A stretch of DNA of 5,778 bases from contig JALOOY010000134.1 of the NCBI GenBank assembly GCA_025454185.1, positions 1 through 5,778 on the forward strand, given 5' to 3'. Below, piece by piece: positions 1-4,910 of this stretch. How positions within the stretch are numbered: the stretch's first letter is position 1; each line of letters opens with the position of its first letter. Source of the DNA: Thermodesulfobacteriota bacterium (GTDB lineage Bacteria; Desulfobacterota; RBG-13-43-22). The notes under the pieces are model-generated. The model made no database searches, had not been told where the DNA came from, and saw only the letters and a list, made by a program, of their open reading frames with translations. Made by a program: the position numbers and the translations under genes.

Positions 1-477
1 ATTTCCCGGACGACCAACTATTACCTGGCAGCCCTGATCATGCTGGCGGTGTACCTGCTGATTTATTATATGCGCCACTCCAACACCGGCCTGGCCATGT
101 CCGCCGTGCACGGAGACGAAGAAACCGCAGCCGGCATCGGGGTGCCGGTCTTCCGGACCAAGCTCCTGACCCTGCTGGTGTCCGCTTTCTGTACTTCCCT
201 CATGGGGGCCTTCTACGCCCACTACGTGCATTTTCTGAATCCGGATTCAGCCTTCGACGGTTCCTGGTCGGTCATGCCCATAGTGGCCTCCCTGTTCGGG
301 GGCATGAGCACCCTGATCGGACCCAGCATCGGAGCTTTGCTGATTACCGGGCTGGATGAATTCGTGTTTAAACGGTTTTTTGAAACGGGGCATAAACTTT
401 TCTTCGGGTTACTGCTGGCGGTAGTCATCGTCTGGACCCCGAAGGGGCTGTTCGGGAAGGCGATCCGCAGGAAATAG
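1..477 (+). CDS. livM: Branched-chain amino-acid ABC transporter permease, LivM type (C-terminal half, 5' partial)
   Basis: Inner-membrane permease subunit of a high-affinity branched-chain amino-acid (or related amide/carboxylate) ABC importer. The frame is open from base 1 and gives 158 residues to a TAG stop, roughly half of a typical LivM of about 300-330 residues, so the start lies outside the window. Hydrophobic segments lie at visible residues 10-25, 55-75, 91-117 and 132-146. The loop containing EETAAGIGV (40-48) is the cytoplasmic EAA-like loop that contacts the ATPase subunits, and GGMSTLIGPSIGA (100-112) is the well-conserved GG.GTL.GP..GA signature of the LivH/LivM family. The basic tail FGKAIRRK is typical. 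No ATPase (LivG/LivF) follows, so these would have to lie upstream or elsewhere. Family assignment is firm; the substrate is not, because many paralogues carry urea, amides or aromatic acids. Confidence 0.93.
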   Translation: MSRTTNYYLAALIMLAVYLLIYYMRHSNTGLAMSAVHGDEETAAGIGVPVFRTKLLTLLVSAFCTSLMGAFYAHYVHFLNPDSAFDGSWSVMPIVASLFGGMSTLIGPSIGALLITGLDEFVFKRFFETGHKLFFGLLLAVVIVWTPKGLFGKAIRRK

Positions 478-480
478 GGA

Positions 481-510
481 CGCACCGCAAAGGCGCCAAG
501 GGCGCAAAGA
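481..510. repeat. GCAAAG-type dispersed repeat with GCGCC/GGCGC hairpin
   Basis: Just after the permease stop lies a stretch with the pattern cgcaaaggcgccaag followed by ggcgcaaag. It contains a perfect 5-bp stem (GCGCC 493-497, loop AAG, GGCGC 501-505) and two GCAAAG words. Similar 'accgcaaag...gcgcaaag' stretches recur between genes in many deltaproteobacterial genomes; that comparison is from memory. There is no T-run after the hairpin, so it is not a convincing terminator for the permease. Confidence 0.5.
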
Positions 511-544
511 AAAACCATAGACAGGAAACGGCCCGGGGATTTTG

Positions 545-580
545 ACACGGGAGGCACGGAAGGACACGGAAGACACGGGA
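545..580. repeat. Short tandem-like repeat of RCACGG units
   Basis: Four copies of the hexamer (A/G)CACGG start at 545, 554, 564 and 573, a spacing of 9-10 bases, separated by purine linkers such as gaagg and aag. The array is imperfect and contains no convincing coding frame. It is the second of four different repeat types packed between the permease and the acyl-CoA ligase. Confidence 0.55.
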
Positions 581-588
581 GGGAAATT

Positions 589-625
589 TTTTGCTTTTTC
601 GGGGAAGGCGTCCGAAAAAGCAAAA
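589..625. repeat. Perfect 14-bp inverted repeat (strong stem-loop)
   Basis: The left arm ttttgctttttcgg (589-602) is the exact reverse complement of ccgaaaaagcaaaa (612-625), with a 9-base loop (603-611). The T-rich part lies on the 5' arm when read from either strand, so neither strand has the stem followed by a U-run expected of an intrinsic terminator. It may be a mobile palindromic repeat, an RNA structure in the leader of the downstream gene, or a protein site. The structure itself is certain; the function is unknown. Confidence 0.7.
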
Positions 626-657
626 GACTCCGTCGCTCCGCGAGTTAACCAACTGTC

Positions 658-755
658 GTCATTGCGAGCGAAGCGAAGCAATCCCCCAGTCAAGCTTTCG
701 GGGGAGTTCCCAGCCGGGATGGGGATTGCTTCGTCGCTTCACTCCTCGCAATGAC
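658..755. repeat. Dispersed inverted-repeat element (gtcattgcgag ... ctcgcaatgac), REP/MITE-like
   Basis: The left arm (658-686) begins gtcattgcgag and ends gaagcaatcccc; the right arm (721-755) is its inverse, beginning ggggattgcttc and ending ctcgcaatgac. The arms differ by a 6-base insertion and a few changes in the middle of the right arm. The 34-base interior is rich in C and G. This is recognisably the widespread intergenic element whose translations read 'RHCERSEAI' in one frame and 'SLRAKRSNP' in another, a frequent cause of false N-terminal extensions and spurious ORFs. It has no transposase and would be non-autonomous if mobile. Confidence 0.85.
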
Positions 756-803
756 TGCTTTGCAGACTTTTTGCATGACGATCACCATTGGAATTCAAGA
801 AGT

Positions 804-812
804 AGAAGGAGA
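804..812 (+). promoter_or_regulatory. Ribosome binding site that fixes a TTG start for the acyl-CoA ligase
   Basis: AGAAGGAGA lies 6 bases before an in-frame TTG at 819-821. No in-frame ATG with a comparable site exists nearby. The predicted N-terminus from this TTG (LKRPSIHIPSESLTLPL) matches where AMP-ligase homology would be expected to begin, whereas codons upstream translate the dispersed repeat. Confidence 0.8.
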
Positions 813-818
813 CCCCTT

Positions 819-2390
819 TTGAAACGACCCTCAATCCACATCCCCTCAGAATCCCTCACCTTGCCCCTGCGGCGGGCGGCCGAGGTCTGGCCCGAAAAGA
901 CCGCGGTCCTTACGCCGGAGACCGGCGGGCAGGAATATACTTATCGCCGGCTGGAGGAGCTGTCTTCGATCCTGGCCGCCTCGCTGGCCGGTTTGGGGGT
1001 GCAGCCGGGGGATCGGGTCGGTCTCTGGCTCAAAAACAGCCTGGAATACGTCCTCTCCTTTTACGGGATCTTGAAGGCCGGAGCTGTAGTGGTGCCGATC
1101 AGTACCCATTACGGCAGCCGGGAGGTGACGCACCAATTGAAGACCACCGCCGCCAGGGGACTGATCGCCCAGGCCGCCCTGCTGGAAAGCAACCCGGAGG
1201 TCCTGCCGGAGTTGGCCGGACTGGGTTTTCTGGCCGCCGCCGGTGAAGGGACAGGCGGACCGGGGGCCGTTCCTTTTTCCTCCCTGCTGGCTGGCCCCCC
1301 CGGAACGGATCGCTCCCTCGGGATCGATCCCAAGGAGACCCTGGCTGTTCTGCCTTTCTCGAGCGGCACGACCGGCCTGCCGAAAGGGGTCATGCTGACC
1401 CACGCCAATCTGCTGAGCAACCTCTTCCAGGTAGTCCAGGCCCACGAGGTTTCGGGCAGCGATCTTTTCATCAACCAGCTTCCTTTCTTTCACATCTACG
1501 GCATGACCGTGCTCATGGGCGCGTCGATTATGGCCGGGGCCACCCAGGTCCTGGCCAGCCGCTTTCGACCCCTCGATGAGTTTCTGGGTCTCTTCAAAAC
1601 CTATCGCCCCACGCTGTTCTTCACCGTCCCCCTGATCCTCCAGGAATTCTGTCTGGACCCGCAGGTGCCGGTCATGGACTGGAGCCGGCTGCGTTACGTC
1701 AACACCGGCGGGGCGCCCCTGGCGCCCGAAATCCAGGAAAGATTCACGAAGCTTACCGGGGTGCCGGTCATGCAGGGCTACGGCTTGACCGAGTCCTCCC
1801 CCACCACCCACTGCAATCCCCTGCGGGCCATTAAGGTGGGCTCCATCGGGTTGCCGCTGGCCAATACCGAGGACAAAATCGTCAACCCCGGGACCGGAGC
1901 GGAGCTGCCGCCCCGGGAGGTGGGGGAACTCTGGCTGCGCGGGCCTCAGATCATGAAAGGCTATTTTCAGGACCCGGAGGCCACGGCCCGCACCCTGACG
2001 GACGGCTGGCTGCACACCGGGGACCTGGGCTACAAAGACGAGGAGGGCTACGTTTTCATCGTTGACCGCCTCAAGGAGCTGATCAAATGCAAGGGCTTCC
2101 AGGTGGCCCCGGCGGAAATCGAGCACATCCTCGTCGCCCATCCCGACGTGCAGGACGCCGCCGTCATAGGCGAGGCCCATCCCGATTTCGGTGAAGTCCC
2201 CGTGGCCTACGTGGTGCTGCGACCCGGGGCGACCGCCTCCGCGGAATCCCTCATCGAATACGCCGCCAAAGGGCTGGCCAAGTACAAGCGCCTGGCCCGG
2301 GTGGTGTTTATCGAGGCCATCCCGCACAGCCCTTCCGGGAAGATTCTGCGGCGGGTGCTGAAGGATAGCCACGGCAGTCATTCGAAATAG
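819..2390 (+). CDS. AMP-forming acyl-CoA synthetase, 4-coumarate-CoA ligase-like
   Basis: A 523-residue ANL-superfamily adenylating enzyme: it activates a carboxylic acid to an acyl-AMP and then to the CoA thioester in the cytoplasm. All hallmark motifs are present: the phosphate-binding loop SSGTTGLPKG (181-190) followed by VMLTH; LPFFHIYG (221-228) near the acyl pocket; GYGLTESSP (320-328); the TGD motif (400-402); the hinge and core VDRLKELIKCKGFQVAP (415-431); and the C-terminal PSGK motif with the catalytic lysine K508. Length and motif wording (GWLHTGDLGY, GFQVAPAEIE, PHSPSGKILRR) are very close to the 4CL/long-chain acyl-CoA ligase branch, but the substrate cannot be assigned. The start is TTG at 819 with a strong AGAAGGAGA site; the open frame upstream to 591 runs through dispersed repeats and is not coding. 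The outer-membrane barrel gene follows after 26 bases. The family is certain, the substrate (fatty, aromatic or alicyclic acid) open. Confidence 0.95.
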   Translation: MKRPSIHIPSESLTLPLRRAAEVWPEKTAVLTPETGGQEYTYRRLEELSSILAASLAGLGVQPGDRVGLWLKNSLEYVLSFYGILKAGAVVVPISTHYGSREVTHQLKTTAARGLIAQAALLESNPEVLPELAGLGFLAAAGEGTGGPGAVPFSSLLAGPPGTDRSLGIDPKETLAVLPFSSGTTGLPKGVMLTHANLLSNLFQVVQAHEVSGSDLFINQLPFFHIYGMTVLMGASIMAGATQVLASRFRPLDEFLGLFKTYRPTLFFTVPLILQEFCLDPQVPVMDWSRLRYVNTGGAPLAPEIQERFTKLTGVPVMQGYGLTESSPTTHCNPLRAIKVGSIGLPLANTEDKIVNPGTGAELPPREVGELWLRGPQIMKGYFQDPEATARTLTDGWLHTGDLGYKDEEGYVFIVDRLKELIKCKGFQVAPAEIEHILVAHPDVQDAAVIGEAHPDFGEVPVAYVVLRPGATASAESLIEYAAKGLAKYKRLARVVFIEAIPHSPSGKILRRVLKDSHGSHSK

Positions 2391-2416
2391 CATTTTGGCA
2401 TTTCAGGGAGAGACTT

Positions 2417-3523
2417 ATGGAAATCCATTTCGGTGTGGTTTCGATTACCGGTGTCATTCCGGCAAAACCAGGGGGTGGCAGGTCGATACGTTCCATATTA
2501 TCGGCTTTCCTGCTGCTGGTCATCCTCTGGGCGGCTACCGGCCTGGCCCTGGCAGAAGCGCCATCCCTGGGATCGGAAAAAAACGAGGGGCCGGACCGGC
2601 CAACGGTCTCCGGCAAATGTGCGGAACTGACCAGCAGGCTGGATGTGGACCTCAAGGAGGTCGTGCGGGCCGGCTGTGAACCTTCGGCGGCACAGCTTTC
2701 CAAGCTGATGGATAATCCTGTAGGCAATCTGGTGTTTGTCGAAAACGAGTTTGACTGGATTCAACTGAAGGGGACCGCCGTTGAGGGGGCCAAGGATGCC
2801 TATGTTTACAGACTGATCCCGACTTTTCCCTTATCGCTTGGCGACTCCTGGAATCTCATCAACCGGCCCATTTTTCAGGGGGTAAGTGTGCCGTTGAAAA
2901 AATCGGTGGGCCAACTGATAGGGATGAGCCCCAACGAAATTGTCCAGAATCCGGAGCTTTTTTCGACCATCCGCGACCCTTTTGGCCGCACGACGGGTTT
3001 CGGAGACATTACCTACATCGGGCTTTTTTCACCGAAAAAGCCATGCAAATTCAAAGATGGAATATTTGTCTGGGGCCTGGGACCGACCCTGATCTTCCCG
3101 ACGGCCAGCGAAGACGTCCTGGGCCAGGGCAAGTTCCAGGCGGGACCGGCGGGGGTTGCCGCCTACTTGGGGAAGGACTGGGCCCTCGGCCTCTTCCCCC
3201 AACACTGGTGGTCCTATGCAGGTGATAGTGATCGCCAGAGCACCAACCTGACCAACATCCAGTATTTCATTTACCGGAATATCACCGACACGGTGAAAAT
3301 CGGGATGTGCCCGAACATCACTGTCAATTGGAAAGCCGACGGGAAAGACAGGGTAACGCTGCCGGTAGGATTGGGGGTAAACTGGATGACCTCGCTGGGA
3401 ATGCTCCCGGTTCATTTAGGGATTGAGGGGTATTATTCGGTTATCCATCCCGAGGACGCCGTGAGTTCGCGCTGGAGTGTCCGGTTTATGTTTACCCCGG
3501 TGATTCCGACTTTTTTATTTTAA
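2417..3523 (+). CDS. Outer-membrane beta-barrel protein, bacterial 'neuromedin U'-type / transporter-like family
   Basis: A 368-residue exported protein. After a long charged N-region, residues 26-46 form a hydrophobic core ending LALA, with probable signal-peptidase cleavage after A46. The mature part has alternating beta-strand character and carries the pattern I associate with bacterial proteins mislabelled 'neuromedin U': DNPVGNLVFVENEFDW (99-114), LGDSWNLINRP (141-151), GFGDITY (194-200), WGLGPTLIFPTA (219-230), LGQGKFQAGPAG (235-246) and WSYAGDSDR (265-273). It ends in phenylalanine (PTFLF), as expected for a BAM-assembled barrel. Four cysteines remain after cleavage (68, 87, 210, 298). 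An AGGGAGAG ribosome site lies 4 bases before the ATG. The 26-base gap after the acyl-CoA ligase suggests co-transcription and a role in outer-membrane passage of the acid the ligase activates; that role is inference. Oddly, residues 13-20 appear to be translated dispersed repeat. Confidence 0.85.
   Translation: MEIHFGVVSITGVIPAKPGGGRSIRSILSAFLLLVILWAATGLALAEAPSLGSEKNEGPDRPTVSGKCAELTSRLDVDLKEVVRAGCEPSAAQLSKLMDNPVGNLVFVENEFDWIQLKGTAVEGAKDAYVYRLIPTFPLSLGDSWNLINRPIFQGVSVPLKKSVGQLIGMSPNEIVQNPELFSTIRDPFGRTTGFGDITYIGLFSPKKPCKFKDGIFVWGLGPTLIFPTASEDVLGQGKFQAGPAGVAAYLGKDWALGLFPQHWWSYAGDSDRQSTNLTNIQYFIYRNITDTVKIGMCPNITVNWKADGKDRVTLPVGLGVNWMTSLGMLPVHLGIEGYYSVIHPEDAVSSRWSVRFMFTPVIPTFLF
2453..2473. repeat. 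Repeat-like 'gtcattccggc' fragment inside the signal-peptide region
   Basis: The bases gtcattccggcaaaacca inside the N-terminal codons of the barrel gene resemble the start of a second widespread dispersed repeat, whose usual translation is 'VIPAKAGIQ'; here it reads VIPAKPGGG (residues 13-21). It sits before the hydrophobic core, where extra length is tolerated. There is no good alternative start after it: the only other in-frame candidate nearby is a GTG at 2435, which is upstream of the fragment. The identification is from memory of the repeat consensus and the match is short. Confidence 0.45.
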
Positions 3524-3722
3524 CCGGCAAAAGGCAAATTGTCACACCTCTCCCCCCGGGATAATGATGATTGGACAGGGACTTCCGAAAATGTTGTTTG
3601 AGTCCTTTGCCCAAAGACAGAAGACCCCTAACGCAAATTCTTACCGATTGCCTGAAATGTTGTCTTTGGTGGTTTGCCAATTCTGAAAGAGTTCAAACGA
3701 AAATCAGTGACTTGGCAACCCC

Positions 3723-3750
3723 GAATCATTCCCCTCACGGGAATAGATTC
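3723..3750. promoter_or_regulatory. Stem-loop of 11 bp just upstream of a TATAAT box
   Basis: gaatcattccc (3723-3733) pairs with gggaat-a-gattc (3739-3750), giving an 11-bp stem with one bulged A and a 5-base loop ctcac. It ends 26 bases before the candidate -10 box, where an operator or activator site could lie. It could instead be the terminator of the barrel gene, but the sequence after it (ccctatttcc) is not a U-run. Confidence 0.45.
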
Positions 3751-3776
3751 CCCTATTTCCTATTCCGAGAACGGAG

Positions 3777-3782
3777 TATAAT
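3777..3782 (+). promoter_or_regulatory. Candidate promoter -10 box for the DUF1566 gene
   Basis: A perfect TATAAT lies about 175 bases before the ATG at 3959. The -35 position, with 16-18 base spacing, reads roughly tatttc or ctattt, a poor match to TTGACA, so an activator would probably be needed if this is used. Transcription from here would give a leader of about 170 bases containing two palindromes. Confidence 0.35.
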
Positions 3783-3843
3783 TCAGTTCAATCCCCCCAG
3801 GCCAACCTAATCAAGCAATTCGTTTTCCATGGGTTGGTATACA

Positions 3844-3882
3844 GGGGTACCCCTCCTTGGGCGGATTATCTGGCGGCAGATA
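3844..3882. promoter_or_regulatory. Two adjacent palindromes in the leader of the DUF1566 gene
   Basis: ggggtacccc (3844-3853) is a perfect 10-base palindrome, and 13 bases later tatctg-gcgg-cagata (3867-3882) forms a perfect 6-bp stem with a tetraloop. Both lie between the candidate promoter and the ribosome site. They could be protein-binding sites or small RNA hairpins; nothing identifies the factor. Confidence 0.35.
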
Positions 3883-3958
3883 GGCCGGGGCAAAGAGGTT
3901 GGGAAAGGAATAAGGTATTTCGAAACTCCAAGCACGAAAAACACATGGGAGGTGAACC

Positions 3959-4756
3959 ATGCATAGCCAGAACAGGTGGACAGGAATCTTAGCGGGTGTG
4001 GTCCTGGGAGTGCTGTTTTCGGGGGCCATCGTCTGGGCGGGGATCCTGGAGCCGATCGCGGGGCCGACAGAGGCCGGTTCGCAGATGTACACGTTGGATC
4101 AGATCTATCACCGCCTCAACAATGGCCTGGAAGTCCCCAAGAAGACAGCGTTCAGCGAGCCCTGGACCGGGCCCGGGGGGACGATGCACAGGTTGGATGT
4201 GATCTATGACCTGATAGGGGAGCGCGCTCCGGTGCCCCGGACCGGGCAGACTTCGACCGTTCCCATCAATCCAGCGCCGGCCGGTTCTGACGGCGCCCTT
4301 CAAAGAGGCGTGGCCTGGCCGAGCCCTCGGTTTACCGATAACGCCAATGGGACGGTAACCGACAAGCTGACCGGGCTGATCTGGCTGAGGAAAGCCAACT
4401 GCTTTGGTAGTAGAAGTTGGAATCAGGCTTTGAGTGAAGCCAATACCCTGGCAGCTGGATACTGCGGTTTAACCGATGGTTCTACTGCCGGCCAATGGCG
4501 TTTGCCGAATCTGCGTGAAATGCAGAGTCTGATTCATTATGGTTTTTTTAGTCCGGCCTTGCCCAACACGTCCGGATTGGGACAGTGGACGGAGGGTAAT
4601 CCTTTCGAAGGCGTAATTTCGGTTAACTACTGGTCGGGCACTACGACCGGGGCCAGTACGGGCCACGCGTGGTACGTGGACCTGGACTATGGCAGCGTGT
4701 ATTTCGACGTTACGCCGAATTCGCACCGCGTTTGGCCCGTCCGTGGCGGACAATAA
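3959..4756 (+). CDS. Exported DUF1566 (Lcl C-terminal domain) protein
   Basis: A 265-residue secreted or periplasmic protein. An N-terminal hydrophobic segment (residues 9-26) with likely cleavage after A27 (VWA) marks export. Residues 43-50 and 76-83 are two copies of an M.(T/R)LD.IY motif. From about residue 124 the C-type-lectin-like DUF1566 domain begins: FTDNANGTVTDKLTGLIWL, then WRLPN (180-184), YWSGTT (224-229), HAWYVDLDYG (236-245) and the terminal VWPVRGG. C148 and C169 may form a disulfide. The family is named for the C-terminus of the Legionella collagen-like adhesin, and related domains serve as variable proteins of diversity-generating retroelements; here the role is unknown, with ligand binding or surface attachment likely. 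A GGGAGGTGA ribosome site supports the ATG at 3959. The gene is preceded by a long leader and looks separately transcribed. Confidence 0.9.
   Translation: MHSQNRWTGILAGVVLGVLFSGAIVWAGILEPIAGPTEAGSQMYTLDQIYHRLNNGLEVPKKTAFSEPWTGPGGTMHRLDVIYDLIGERAPVPRTGQTSTVPINPAPAGSDGALQRGVAWPSPRFTDNANGTVTDKLTGLIWLRKANCFGSRSWNQALSEANTLAAGYCGLTDGSTAGQWRLPNLREMQSLIHYGFFSPALPNTSGLGQWTEGNPFEGVISVNYWSGTTTGASTGHAWYVDLDYGSVYFDVTPNSHRVWPVRGGQ
4084..4207 (+). repeat. Internal duplication of a 33-residue module
   Basis: Bases 4084-4108 and 4183-4207 match at 21 of 25 positions (gatgyacasgttggat, then gatctat) with a period of exactly 99 bases, or 33 codons. The protein repeats are MYTLDQIYHRL and MHRLDVIYDLI, each predicted to be a short helix, followed by a Pro/Gly-rich linker. 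The pair links the signal peptide to the lectin-like domain. Confidence 0.75.
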
Positions 4757-4810
4757 AGATGATTAGGTTCTTTGATGATTCGGTTTATTTGATTCTTGAT
4801 GGGGGTGCAG

Positions 4811-4847
4811 GGGGATATGACCCCGCCCGCTTGGCGTACATTTTTTT
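4811..4847 (+). terminator. Weak candidate terminator after the DUF1566 gene
   Basis: A GC-rich block with short possible stems (gggg 4811-4814 with cccc 4821-4824; CGCC 4824-4827 with GGCG 4833-4836) is followed after 4 bases by seven T residues (4841-4847). Each stem is only 4 bp and the two are mutually exclusive at one base, so the call rests mainly on the T-run and its position 55-90 bases after the stop codon. Confidence 0.3.
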
Positions 4848-4910
4848 AAGTTTAAGACATGATCTTCTCACAGAAGTAAGCTGATCAGTACTGCGAAGGG
4901 AGGATTTTAG

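Larger units (their letters stand above)
3524..3958. other. Non-coding leader region of 435 bases with several inverted repeats
   Basis: No convincing gene is present on either strand; the short open frames here lack ribosome sites and give low-complexity proteins. The stretch is more AT-rich than its neighbours. It holds a 9-bp perfect inverted repeat (ccaaagaca 3611-3619 with tgtctttgg 3661-3669, 41-base spacer), an 11-bp stem-loop (3723-3750), a TATAAT box (3777-3782), the palindrome ggggtacccc (3844-3853) and the hairpin tatctg-gcgg-cagata (3867-3882). I looked for a cyclic-dinucleotide (GEMM) riboswitch, known upstream of similar genes in Geobacter relatives, and did not recognise its conserved core. 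No clear terminator for the barrel gene is visible. Confidence 0.6.

Noticed and set aside
222..623. Minus-strand open frame starting in the right arm of the 14-bp palindrome
   Set aside because: Its first residues (MLFR..PKKQK) mirror the plus-strand frame because both come from the palindrome arms; the rest is antisense to livM.
542..754. 70-codon plus-strand open frame across the repeat cluster
   Set aside because: It is translated repeat (SLRAKRSNPP, MGIASSLHSSQ), a well-known spurious reading of the gtcattgcgag element.
658..755. CRISPR-like or attachment-site reading of the intergenic repeats
   Set aside because: There are only two inverted arms and no regular repeat-spacer pattern, no integrase and no tRNA; it fits a REP/MITE-like element.
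846..2393. 515-codon open frame on the minus strand opposite the acyl-CoA ligase
   Set aside because: It is the antisense shadow of a GC-rich gene: the product is rich in G, Q, H and P with no recognisable domain, while the plus strand carries every ANL motif.
3571..3810. 79-codon plus-strand open frame in the long non-coding stretch
   Set aside because: No ribosome site, unusual composition, no signal or domain, and it spans the stem-loop and TATAAT box.
3524..3958. Cyclic-di-GMP or cAMP-GMP (GEMM) riboswitch before the DUF1566 gene
   Set aside because: The conserved GEMM core words could not be found in order; only unrelated palindromes are present.
3811..4092. 93-codon minus-strand open frame overlapping the start of the DUF1566 gene
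   Set aside because: It is antisense to a well-supported gene start and signal peptide, is rich in proline, and has no ribosome site I could recognise.
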